Shown here piece by piece: positions 1 through 7,869 of a stretch of DNA of 32,770 nucleotides. This DNA comes from Pirellulaceae bacterium. GTDB lineage: Bacteria > Planctomycetota > Planctomycetia > Pirellulales > Pirellulaceae. The notes beneath the pieces were generated by a model, which searched no databases, had not been told where the DNA came from, and worked only from the letters and a program-made list of their open reading frames with translations. The stretch is from assembly GCA_023382975.1 (NCBI GenBank), contig JAHDXO010000039.1:1-32770 (forward strand), read 5' to 3'. The position numbers were made by a program, and so were the translations under genes. Each line of letters begins with the position of its first letter. The stretch's first letter is position 1.

Positions 1-114
1 ACGGAGTGTGATGGCTACATTGGCGAGGCGACAGTTGTTTCTCGAACGATGCTAAACGAGTTGGATGCGGCCGTGCCGTGCCGCGCGGCCTTGGCGACGA
101 TCGACGCCGGTTGA
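1..114 (+). CDS. possible 3' end of an upstream gene (partial)
   Basis: Frame 1 is open from the first base to a TGA at 112-114, giving 37 codons without a start that fits. The third codon positions are mostly G or C, as in the real genes of this window, while the other two forward frames stop early. It could be the C-terminus of a gene cut by the contig edge. The peptide is too short to assign a family, and no motif is recognised. The stop overlaps the candidate polA promoter. A chance open frame in GC-rich DNA is the alternative. Confidence 0.3.
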   Translation, partial: TECDGYIGEATVVSRTMLNELDAAVPCRAALATIDAG

Positions 115-138
115 CACGTGCGAACCAGCTTGTACGAT
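111..138 (+). promoter_or_regulatory. sigma-70-like promoter for polA
   Basis: A perfect TTGACA (-35) at 111-116 is followed after 16 bases by TACGAT (-10, 4 of 6 consensus) at 133-138. The predicted start of transcription is near 145. That is 41 bases before the first polA ATG (186) and 83 before the second (228). Position and orientation fit polA; activity is inferred. Confidence 0.5.
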
Positions 139-185
139 TGTAGGCTCAAAGTCAACGGTGCTCAACCACTCGACACCGCCTTGAC

Positions 186-3100
186 ATGCCCTCGTCTCGC
201 GCACCCCCCTTTTGCCCTTCGTTCCTCATGTCCAAACTGCCTCGCCAACGCCGCTTGGTTGGTTTCGAAGACGAACCGGAGTTCGTGGTCGAGGCCGTGA
301 AAGGGCCGCTGCATCGCGGTGCCAAGTCGCCGGTCGAGCCCGAGTCGCAGCAGTCCGCAGCAGCGGAAGCGACGCCGCCGACGCACTCGGAGAACGGAGT
401 GAGTTTCGTTCCACCGCAGCAAGACAACTTCGCGGATTCTCCGCATGACGCGTTGACCAGCGAGCCAGTGCCGGTGGTGTTTGTGGTGGATGCGTACAAT
501 CTGATCTTCCAGGTATTCCACGCGCTGCCCGAGATGACCAGCCCGAGCGGCGAACCCGTCGGTGCCGTGCATGGCTTTCTTCGCGACATTGCGGAACTGA
601 TCGAGAACCATCGCGCCGACTATCTGTTCTGTGTCTTCGACTCGCCCGGCGACACGTTCCGGCATCAGTTGTACGCGGGATACAAGGGCGAACGCGAAGA
701 AATGCCGGCCGATCTGCAGCCCCAGATTCCAAAGATCCGGCAGATGCTGGAAGCCTTGGGCATCCCGGTTCTGGAACTGAGCGGTTTTGAAGCGGACGAC
801 ATCATCGCCACGCTGGCGCGCGAGATCGATCGCCGCGGCTGGCAGGGACGGTTGGTGACCAGCGACAAGGACTGCCGTCAACTGATCACCGACCGAGTGA
901 CTTTGTTCAACCTGCGGCGAAACAAGAGTCAGGTCTACGATGCCGCGGCCTTGGCGGAAGACTGGGGCGTGCGGCCGGACCAGGTGGTGGATTTTCAAGC
1001 CTTGGTCGGCGACGCGATCGACAGTGTCCCCGGCATCTCGTTGATCGGGCCGAAGATCGCCAGCCAGTTGCTGCAGAAGTATTCGACACTCGAAGGCGTG
1101 TTAGACCACGCGGACGAAGTCAGCGGGCAGCAGCGTCGAAAAAACTTGGCCAACGGACGCGAGACGGCGCTGCTGAGCCGTCAACTGGTGCGACTGGTGG
1201 ACGACGTGCCGCTGGAGATCGACTGGGAGGCAGGACGCGTTTCGCGGTTCGACCCGCGGCCGGTTCTGGAATTGTGCCGGGAATTCGGGTTTCGCCGCTT
1301 GGCCGACCGACTTGCGTTGATCGGCAAAGTCGAGGCCGGGACAGGCGAAGGGGAAAAAGAGGCCGGGTTGTTTGAACAGGCTGGCAGCCTGGGTTACGTG
1401 GAAACAGGGAAGGCGGATTACCGTACTGTCGCGACTCGGGAGGAACTTCAAGCGTTGGTGCTGGAGATGGCGGCCCAGCCGCAGATCTGCCTGGATACCG
1501 AAACCACGTCCACCAATCCCTGCTGGGCGGAGATCGTTGGGTACTCGTTCGCCTGGCAGCCGGGCGTGGCGTACTACATTCCGGTTCGTTCGCCCTCGGG
1601 CGAACCGGCGCTCGATCCCGCGTTTGTCGCCGAGCAATTGGCTCCGGTCCTGGAGAACCCGAAGATCGGAAAGATCGGGCAGAACATCAAGTACGACATG
1701 ATCGTGCTGCGCAGCGCCGGGATTCGGTTGCAAGGATTGGCTTTCGACACGATGGTCGCCGATTATCTGATCGATCCGGGCGAACGAAACCACAGCCTGG
1801 ACGACTTGGCCAAGCGCTATTTGGACCACGACACGATCAAGATCCACGAACTGATTGGAACCGGCAAGAATCAGAAACGCATGGACGAAGTGCCTGTGGC
1901 GCTGGTCACGGCGTACGCGGCCGAGGACGCGGACATCACGTGGCAGTTGCGGGAGCCTTTGGAGAACCGCCTGGAGAAGGACGGCCTGCTGGGGCTGTTC
2001 CGGGATCTCGAGATCCCGCTGATCGAAGTGCTCGTCGAGCTGGAATGCAACGGAATCAAGGTCAACGCGGCCAGGCTCGAAGAATTGGGCCAGCGGTTTG
2101 GCCAGCGCATCGAGCGGCTCGAACAAGAGATCTACGAACTGGCCGGGCACCCGTTCAATATCGACTCGCGGCAGCAGTTGGGCAAAATCCTGTTCGAAGA
2201 TCTCAAGCTGCCGGTCGTCAAGAAAACCAAGACCGGCCCCAGCACGGACGTCGAAGTGCTGACGGAACTGGCCAAGCAGCATGAGTTGCCCGCCCGGATC
2301 GTCGAATATCGGCAGTCCGCCAAATTGAAGAGCACCTATGTCGATGGCCTGATCCAACTGATCCACCCGGTGACCGGACGGGTTCACACCTCGTTCAAGC
2401 AGGACGTGGCGGCGACCGGCCGGCTGAGTTCGCAGGAACCCAACCTGCAAAACATCCCGGTCCGCACCGCCGAGGGCCGGGAAATCCGTTCCGCGTTTGT
2501 TCCCGGCCAAGACGACTGGAAGCTATTGACCGCCGATTACTCGCAAATCGAGCTGCGAGTACTTGCCCACTTTTGCGGGGACGAAGCTTTGAAAAAGGCT
2601 TTTGCCGACGATCAGGACATCCATGCCCTGGTGGCCAGCGAGGTACACGGAGTGCCCCTCGATCAGGTCACGAGCGAGATGCGGCGGAAGGCGAAAGCCG
2701 TGAATTTCGGGGTGATTTACGGTCAAAGTGCGTTTGGATTGGCCAAATCGTTGGACATCGACAAGAAAGAAGCTGGGGAATTCATCGAGGCATACTTCGC
2801 CCGCTACCCCGGCGTGGACCAGTTTATGCTCGAGACCCTAGCGGAATGTCGCCGCAGGGGTTATGTTAGTACGATACTTGGCCGGCGACGTGCGGTCCAA
2901 GGAGTCCGTGAAATCTCGTCCTTAAGCGATTCGCGACAGAGGAACCTACCCGAGCGAATCGCGGTTAATACAGTCATTCAGGGCTCGGCAGCCGACTTGA
3001 TCAAAAAGGCAATGATCCATGTCCATCGCCGGATCCATCGCGACCGGCTGAAGGCGCGAATGCTGTTGCAAATCCATGACGAATTGATTTTCGAGGCTCC

Positions 3101-3230
3101 CGCGGACCAAATCGAACATTTGGCTGAGATGGTTCGCCAGGAGATGAGTTCCGTAGGGAACTTGGCGGTACCGCTGAAAGTGGATGTCAAAGTGGGAGAC
3201 AATTGGGCGCAGTGCGAGGCGTGGACCTGA
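186..3230 (+). CDS. polA: DNA polymerase I
   Basis: Replicative gap filling and repair polymerase with three domains. After an unusual N-terminal extension of about 95 residues (Ser/Pro/Glu-rich, no recognised domain) comes the 5' nuclease domain, beginning around VVFVVDAYN with its first acidic residue at D102 and containing FEADD and TSDKD motifs. The 3'-5' proofreading domain keeps the catalytic DTE (D437, E439), NIKYD and YAAEDAD motifs, so it should be active, unlike in Taq-type enzymes. The polymerase domain has motif A DYSQIELR (D784), motif B KAVNFGVIYG and motif C HDE (H964, D965). Length is 1014 aa against about 930 for E. coli; the extension explains the difference. A second ATG at 228 would trim 14 residues. 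Neither start has a clear Shine-Dalgarno sequence. coaE follows 16 bases after the stop, suggesting cotranscription. Confidence 0.97.
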   Translation: MPSSRAPPFCPSFLMSKLPRQRRLVGFEDEPEFVVEAVKGPLHRGAKSPVEPESQQSAAAEATPPTHSENGVSFVPPQQDNFADSPHDALTSEPVPVVFVVDAYNLIFQVFHALPEMTSPSGEPVGAVHGFLRDIAELIENHRADYLFCVFDSPGDTFRHQLYAGYKGEREEMPADLQPQIPKIRQMLEALGIPVLELSGFEADDIIATLAREIDRRGWQGRLVTSDKDCRQLITDRVTLFNLRRNKSQVYDAAALAEDWGVRPDQVVDFQALVGDAIDSVPGISLIGPKIASQLLQKYSTLEGVLDHADEVSGQQRRKNLANGRETALLSRQLVRLVDDVPLEIDWEAGRVSRFDPRPVLELCREFGFRRLADRLALIGKVEAGTGEGEKEAGLFEQAGSLGYVETGKADYRTVATREELQALVLEMAAQPQICLDTETTSTNPCWAEIVGYSFAWQPGVAYYIPVRSPSGEPALDPAFVAEQLAPVLENPKIGKIGQNIKYDMIVLRSAGIRLQGLAFDTMVADYLIDPGERNHSLDDLAKRYLDHDTIKIHELIGTGKNQKRMDEVPVALVTAYAAEDADITWQLREPLENRLEKDGLLGLFRDLEIPLIEVLVELECNGIKVNAARLEELGQRFGQRIERLEQEIYELAGHPFNIDSRQQLGKILFEDLKLPVVKKTKTGPSTDVEVLTELAKQHELPARIVEYRQSAKLKSTYVDGLIQLIHPVTGRVHTSFKQDVAATGRLSSQEPNLQNIPVRTAEGREIRSAFVPGQDDWKLLTADYSQIELRVLAHFCGDEALKKAFADDQDIHALVASEVHGVPLDQVTSEMRRKAKAVNFGVIYGQSAFGLAKSLDIDKKEAGEFIEAYFARYPGVDQFMLETLAECRRRGYVSTILGRRRAVQGVREISSLSDSRQRNLPERIAVNTVIQGSAADLIKKAMIHVHRRIHRDRLKARMLLQIHDELIFEAPADQIEHLAEMVRQEMSSVGNLAVPLKVDVKVGDNWAQCEAWT

Positions 3231-3246
3231 GCCGCTGCGGCGCAAA

Positions 3247-3852
3247 ATGATCGTCATCGGGATTATCGGCGGGATTGCGAGCGGCAAGAGTCTCGTGTCG
3301 AGCCGATTGAACGAACTGGGCGCCGCGGTGCTGGACGCCGACCGGATCGGACACCAAGTGCTGCGGGACAATGAAGTGAAGCAAGCGATCCGCCACCGCT
3401 GGGGCGATGGCGTTTTCGATGAAGCTGGCGAGGTCGACCGCGGACACTTGGCGGCAATCGTTTTTGGCGATTCGCCCGGCAAACGGGACGAACTGGACTA
3501 TTTGGAGAAACTGACCCATCCTCGAATCGGGCAGCGTTTGCGCGAGACGATGGACCGGATGGCCCGCGCCGACGCGAGGGCCGTGCTGGTGTTGGACGCG
3601 GCCCTGCTGCTCGAAGCGGGATGGGATCGGTTTTGCGACAAGATTCTGTTTGTGGAAGCGCCGCGCAGCGTCCGCCTGGACCGGGCGCAGCGGCGCGGCT
3701 GGACCGCGTCGGAATTCGCGGCGCGCGAGGCAGCTCAAGCGTCTGTCGAGGGAAAACGAGAACGTGCAGATATTGTGATTGATAATTCCTCAACTCCGGA
3801 ACATACTTACAACCAACTGGAAACCATGTGGCGGGCTCTCGTGTCCGGTTGA
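3247..3852 (+). CDS. coaE: dephospho-CoA kinase
   Basis: Catalyses the last step of coenzyme A synthesis: ATP-dependent phosphorylation of the 3'-hydroxyl of dephospho-CoA. The protein of 201 aa opens with the P-loop (G8 to S15, GGIASGKS), followed by the LDADRIGHQVL segment (adenine/CoA-site region of the family), a buried VLDAALLLEAGW segment typical of the CoA domain, and the DRAQRRGW and ADIVIDNS segments near the end that are conserved in CoaE. The ATG at 3247 is chosen because it puts the P-loop at the normal distance from the N-terminus. An in-frame ATG at 3184 would overlap the end of polA and add 21 residues unlike the family. It is downstream of polA and probably cotranscribed. Confidence 0.95.
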   Translation: MIVIGIIGGIASGKSLVSSRLNELGAAVLDADRIGHQVLRDNEVKQAIRHRWGDGVFDEAGEVDRGHLAAIVFGDSPGKRDELDYLEKLTHPRIGQRLRETMDRMARADARAVLVLDAALLLEAGWDRFCDKILFVEAPRSVRLDRAQRRGWTASEFAAREAAQASVEGKRERADIVIDNSSTPEHTYNQLETMWRALVSG

Positions 3853-3965
3853 ACCGGAACTCCCCGAGCGCGCCGTGACTCGTCCGAAGCTCAGTCAACA
3901 TCCGCTACCCACCGTCGATACCCTCCGAGTATCGATCGAATCCGTCCCATCAGGAGTCCGTGATC

Positions 3966-5360
3966 ATGCCAAGACCAAGACGTCAATTCGACTATGACCA
4001 AGAGGAACCGTTGTCCCTGGCCGAAGAGCTGGCCGATGAGGCAGACCGCGGGATGCTGGGCGAGTCCCAGGACCGCTACGAGAAGATCAAGCAGGGCGAG
4101 GTCCACATCGCCGAGCTGCAGAAACTGACGATGGGCCAATTGATCGAGGAGGCCCGCAAAGAAAACGTCACCGACGTGGCGGGGATGAAGAAGCAGGACT
4201 TGATCTTCAAGATCCTGAAAGAACGCGTCAAGATGAACGGGCTGATGTACGGCGAGGGAACGCTGGAAATCCTGCCCGACGGCTTCGGGTTCCTGCGCAG
4301 CCCCGACTACCACTACCTGTCGTGCCCGGACGACATCTATGTTTCGCCGAGCCAGATCCGCCGGTTCGGCCTGCGCACCGGCGCAACGGTCAGCGGCCAA
4401 ATCCGGCCGCCGAAGGAAAACGAGCGGTATTTCGCGCTGCTGCGCGTCGAGGCGATCAACTACGAAGACCCGAATCTGCTGTCGGACAAGGTCTCGTTTG
4501 ACGACCTGACGCCGCTGCATCCGGACCAGCGAATCGTGATGGAGTACGACCCGGCGGAGGTCTCGACGCGGGTGGTCGACATGATGGTTCCGATCGGGTT
4601 CGGACAGCGCGGTTTGATCGTCAGCCCGCCCCGCGCCGGAAAGACGATCCTGATGCAGAAGATGGCCAAGGCGGCCTTGAAGAACTTCCCGGACGCCTAC
4701 GTGATCATGCTGCTGATCGACGAGCGGCCGGAGGAAGTGACGGACATGGAGCGCGAGGTGAAGGGGCCGAACTGCGAAGTGATCAGCTCGACGTTCGATG
4801 AACCGTCGTCGCGGCACGTGCAGGTTTCGGAAATGGTGATCGAAAAGGCCAAGCGGATGGTCGAGTACGGTCGCGATGTCATCATCTTTCTGGACTCGAT
4901 CACGCGGCTGGCGCGGGCCTGGAATTCCGAGTGCCAGCAATCGGGAAAGATCCTCTCCGGCGGTTTGGACGCCAACGCCCTTCAAAACCCCAAGCGGTTC
5001 TTCGGGTCGGCGCGCAAGGTCGAGGAAGGCGGATCGTTGACGATTCTGGCCACCGCGTTGGTCGATACGGGCAGCAAGATGGACGAGGTGATTTTCGAGG
5101 AGTTCAAGGGAACGGGCAATCTGGAAATCGTTCTCGACCGACGGCTGGTCGACAAGCGAATCTGGCCGGCCATCGACATCAACCGCAGCGGCACGCGCCG
5201 CGAGGAGATGCTGATGGATCCCGAAGAATACCGCCGGGTCTGCGTGCTCCGCCGCGTTCTGAACGATATGAACGGCCCCGACGCGATGGAGTTGTTGGTG
5301 ACCCGCTTGGCCAAGACGAAATCGAATGCCGAGTTCCTAATGGGCATGAACATGAAATAG
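3966..5360 (+). CDS. rho: transcription termination factor Rho
   Basis: Hexameric RNA helicase that ends transcription of untranslated RNA. The N-terminal Rho_N helical domain (LQKLTMGQLIEEA) leads into the cold-shock-like RNA-binding domain (GTLEILPDGFGFLRSP). The ATPase core has Walker A PPRAGKT (K226), Walker B DVIIFLDSITRLARAWN, the Q-loop region (SGGLDANALQNPKRFF) and the R-loop/C-terminal EEFKGTGNLE motif. At 464 aa it is about 45 residues longer than E. coli Rho, the excess being an acidic N-terminal segment. AGGAG at 3952-3956 lies 9 bases before the ATG at 3966; a GTG at 3960 would be too close to it. A small hairpin (3916-3934, arms CGATAC/GTATCG) sits in the 113-base leader; a role in autoregulation is only a guess. 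Confidence 0.97.
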   Translation: MPRPRRQFDYDQEEPLSLAEELADEADRGMLGESQDRYEKIKQGEVHIAELQKLTMGQLIEEARKENVTDVAGMKKQDLIFKILKERVKMNGLMYGEGTLEILPDGFGFLRSPDYHYLSCPDDIYVSPSQIRRFGLRTGATVSGQIRPPKENERYFALLRVEAINYEDPNLLSDKVSFDDLTPLHPDQRIVMEYDPAEVSTRVVDMMVPIGFGQRGLIVSPPRAGKTILMQKMAKAALKNFPDAYVIMLLIDERPEEVTDMEREVKGPNCEVISSTFDEPSSRHVQVSEMVIEKAKRMVEYGRDVIIFLDSITRLARAWNSECQQSGKILSGGLDANALQNPKRFFGSARKVEEGGSLTILATALVDTGSKMDEVIFEEFKGTGNLEIVLDRRLVDKRIWPAIDINRSGTRREEMLMDPEEYRRVCVLRRVLNDMNGPDAMELLVTRLAKTKSNAEFLMGMNMK

Positions 5361-5370
5361 GCCCCGCACC

Positions 5371-5435
5371 GTAGCTGAATTCGTGAGAATTCAGACGCCA
5401 TTTCACCGATGCTGAATTCTCACGAATTCAGCTAC
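5371..5435. repeat. inverted pair of REP-like palindromes (BIME-like)
   Basis: Two 24-base units, 5371-5394 and 5412-5435, are exact reverse complements separated by 17 bases. Each unit begins (in its own orientation) with GTAG and then forms its own hairpin: arms CTGAATTC and GAATTCAG with a four-base loop. This is the layout of REP sequences and BIMEs, in which a GTAG tetranucleotide precedes a palindrome. A third unit occurs at 32573-32596. It lies 10 bases after the rho stop and before ribH-nusB, so as RNA it would form a 24-bp stem that could end or stabilise transcripts. Confidence 0.75.
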
Positions 5436-5463
5436 GAGACCTTTACGTTTTGGGAAGATTCGC

Positions 5464-6465
5464 ATGCCGAATGTTTTTCAGGGCGACCGCAGCGCCGGCG
5501 TGGGCCGGTTCGCGGTCGTCGTTTCCCGTTACAACGATTCGATTACCGGCAAGCTGCTGGACGGTGCGGTCGCGACGCTGACCGCCGCCGGAGTCGCCGA
5601 CGCGTCGATCGATGTCGCCTGGGTGCCCGGCGCGTGGGAGATCCCGCTGGCCGCCCGGCGATTCGCCGAATCGGGCGACCATTGCGCCGTACTTTGCCTG
5701 GGCGCCGTCATCAAGGGCGAAACGTCGCACGATCAGCACATCAACCGCCAAGTCAGTCTCAGCTTGGGGCAGATCGCCCTGAGGACCGGCGTGCCCGTAT
5801 TGTTCGGCGTGTTGACCTGCAACAGCCTCGAGCAGGCGATTCACCGCTCGGGCGGCAACGCGGGAAACAAAGGCGTGGAATGCGCCGAGGCGGCGCTGGA
5901 GATGGCCAGCCTGCTGGGCAAGTTGCCCGCGCCTCCGCCGCGAGGGCCGGACCCTTTTGACCAGGCCGAGCGGGGGACGGCGTCCGCCCCCGAGGCACTC
6001 GGCACCCAGACGCCCGCCGCCCGTGGCTCTGGCCGTCCCCGGCCCCTCCGCAGAACTCGCCGCAGCCGCGCACGGCAAGTGGTGCTGCAGGTGCTGTTTG
6101 CCGACGACCTGAACCCCGAGCACGATCTGCTGGCCGAGGGACGGTTCCTTCAACGGCGGCTGCGGGAAGACCGCGAGTTGGTGAATTTCGCAAGGAGTCT
6201 GGTCGACGGCATCCGGCGCCATCGCCAGGAACTGGACCGGATTTTGACAGACAAGCTGAAGAACTGGACTCTCAACCGATTGGCCGCCACCGACCGCAAC
6301 GTCCTGCGGATGGGAGGCTACGAAATCCTATTCGGCGGAACCCCCGGACCGGTCGCGATCAACGAGGCGGTCGAGTTAGCTCGCCGATTCGGTTCGAAGG
6401 AATCCACCAAGTTCATCAACGGAGTGCTCGACCGCGTGCTCCGTGAACCGACCCGAGGAAACTAG
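5464..6465 (+). CDS. fused lumazine synthase (RibH) - antitermination factor NusB
   Basis: One uninterrupted 333-aa frame encodes two normally separate proteins. Residues 1 to about 158 are 6,7-dimethyl-8-ribityllumazine synthase, which joins the pyrimidine and butanone-phosphate precursors in riboflavin synthesis. It shows SRYNDSIT, PGAWEIP, LGAVIKGETSH with the catalytic His, and HRSGGNAGNKG with the phosphate-binding Arg. A Pro/Arg-rich linker (about 158-200) follows. Residues about 200-333 are NusB, the boxA-RNA-binding partner of NusE/S10 in rRNA antitermination, with RRSRARQVVLQVLF, LNRLAATDRNVLRMGGYEI and AINEAVELARRFGSKESTKFINGVLD. GGGAAG at 5452-5457 is a modest ribosome site. ribH and nusB are often adjacent in bacteria; here no stop separates them. 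Proteolysis or internal initiation could still yield separate proteins. Confidence 0.92.
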   Translation: MPNVFQGDRSAGVGRFAVVVSRYNDSITGKLLDGAVATLTAAGVADASIDVAWVPGAWEIPLAARRFAESGDHCAVLCLGAVIKGETSHDQHINRQVSLSLGQIALRTGVPVLFGVLTCNSLEQAIHRSGGNAGNKGVECAEAALEMASLLGKLPAPPPRGPDPFDQAERGTASAPEALGTQTPAARGSGRPRPLRRTRRSRARQVVLQVLFADDLNPEHDLLAEGRFLQRRLREDRELVNFARSLVDGIRRHRQELDRILTDKLKNWTLNRLAATDRNVLRMGGYEILFGGTPGPVAINEAVELARRFGSKESTKFINGVLDRVLREPTRGN

Positions 6466-6467
6466 CG

Positions 6468-7484
6468 ATGGGATTGTTTGACCGATTGTTGAGCAAGGCG
6501 GCTGCGGAACCTGTGGAAGCACCTCGAACCGCACCCGAGCCCGAGGAGGCCGGTGCGGACGATCAACCCAAGGGCCTCTTTGCACGTCTCCGCCAGGGCC
6601 TGAAACGCACGTCGCAACTGCTGAACACGGACATCCGGGACTTGTTCAAGCAGGACGGTCGGTTGGTGGACGACCAGTTCCTGGACGAATTGTTCGCCGT
6701 GCTCGTCCGTACCGACATGGGCACCGCGTCGGCCGGCCAGATTCGGGACCAGGTGCAGACCGAATTCCGCGGCCGCGTCGTCAAGATGGATGACGTTCTG
6801 CACGCGGTCAAAGCCAAGCTAAAGGATCTGATGGCACAGGCCGAAACCCCGCTGGCCTTCGCCGAGTCCGGCCCTACGATCATCATGGTCGTCGGAGTCA
6901 ACGGCAGCGGCAAAACCACTTCGATCGCTAAACTCGCCCATTTCCTGAAAGGCCAGGGCAAGGGAGTCGTTCTGGCGGCTGCCGATACATTCCGCGCTGC
7001 CGCGGTCGAACAGTTGACCATCTGGGCCGAGCGGATCGGCGTGCCAATCGTCACCGGCCCGTCGGGCAGCGATCCGGCCAGCATCGCGCACCGTGCCGTC
7101 GCGCAGACGATGGAGACCGGCGCGGAGATCTGCATTATCGACACGGCGGGTCGGTTGCAGACGCAAGCCAATCTGATGAGCCAATTGTCCAAGATCCACC
7201 GCGTGATCACGCGGCTGGTTCCGGAAGCGCCGCACGAGGTGCTGTTGGTGTTGGACGCAACCGCCGGTCAGAACGGGATCAGTCAGGCGAAAGGATTTTC
7301 CGATGCTGCGGGTTGTACCGGCATCGTCTTGGCCAAGTTGGACGGCACGGCCAAGGGAGGCGTCGTGATCCCGATCCGGCAGCAATTCAATCTGCCCGTG
7401 AAATACGTCGGTCTGGGCGAAAAGCCCGAGGATCTGGCGCTGTTCGAAGGCGACCGTTTCGTCGAGGCGCTCTTCAACGATTAG
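6468..7484 (+). CDS. ftsY: signal recognition particle receptor FtsY
   Basis: SRP-type GTPase that docks ribosome-SRP complexes at the inner membrane for cotranslational insertion. The 338-aa protein has a short Glu/Pro-rich A region (residues 10-35), an N domain helical bundle (GLKRTSQLLNTDIRDLF), and a G domain with G1 GVNGSGKTTS, the DTFRAAAVEQL insertion-box segment, G3 DTAGR, G4 LAKLDGTAKGG and the closing GLGEKPEDL motif. GAGGAA at 6455-6460 is 7 bases before the ATG, and the gene starts 2 bases after the RibH-NusB stop, so the two are almost certainly one transcript. The short acidic region compared with E. coli FtsY is usual outside enterobacteria. Confidence 0.96.
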   Translation: MGLFDRLLSKAAAEPVEAPRTAPEPEEAGADDQPKGLFARLRQGLKRTSQLLNTDIRDLFKQDGRLVDDQFLDELFAVLVRTDMGTASAGQIRDQVQTEFRGRVVKMDDVLHAVKAKLKDLMAQAETPLAFAESGPTIIMVVGVNGSGKTTSIAKLAHFLKGQGKGVVLAAADTFRAAAVEQLTIWAERIGVPIVTGPSGSDPASIAHRAVAQTMETGAEICIIDTAGRLQTQANLMSQLSKIHRVITRLVPEAPHEVLLVLDATAGQNGISQAKGFSDAAGCTGIVLAKLDGTAKGGVVIPIRQQFNLPVKYVGLGEKPEDLALFEGDRFVEALFND

Positions 7485-7869
7485 CCGTCTGCGCCCGACG
7501 ACCGTTGCAGTCCGCACGGCTTCACAAAATGCCGGGCGCGGTGCCGATTCTCGCTGGAAGTGCGGCGTTTCGGCTTTATCCACCCGTGCTCTTTGGTCCG
7601 ATTAGAAGGGACGGGAGACGAGATTTCCGCCCCGCTCTCCGAGCCTGCGAACGCATGGGACCGGCTCCGAACAGACACCGCGAAAGCAGCGCGAACCCAG
7701 GCTGGTCGCGAGGTGCCTGTCCCACTTTTTTCACAGGCTCCTAGCTGCGGACGCTCGCATCTCTCACGACGTGGCGCCAACACGATTTCGAGCGGCATCT
7801 TGAATGCTGTGTCGCAGAAGTCGTCAGGGCCCTCCAAACACGAGACCAAAGGATTGGGGAGTATCGAGG
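7485..7869. other. 385-base intergenic region, no gene seen
   Basis: Lies between ftsY and the porin gene. Open frames here do not look coding. No clear ftsY terminator is visible. It contains the short palindrome described at 7714-7737 and, at the right edge, the porin ribosome site GGGGAG (7856-7861). A promoter for the porin is expected here but no convincing -35/-10 pair was found. Confidence 0.5.
7714..7737. repeat. short palindrome with T-tract loop, possible dispersed repeat
   Basis: GCCTGT and ACAGGC form a perfect 6-bp stem around a 12-base loop holding six T residues. A related stretch (GCCTG, TTTCACAG, CTC in the same order) occurs at 25170-25195, at the junction of the lipid kinase gene and kdsA. 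Two loosely similar copies only suggest a repeat family. Confidence 0.35.

Noticed and set aside
1101..2510. Long open frame on the minus strand (469 codons)
   Set aside because: It lies wholly inside polA, opposite a fully conserved protein; a GC-rich shadow frame with no family motif.
6070..6465. Separate nusB gene with its own start
   Set aside because: No stop ends RibH before this point and no strong ribosome site or ATG precedes the NusB region; recorded as a fusion instead.
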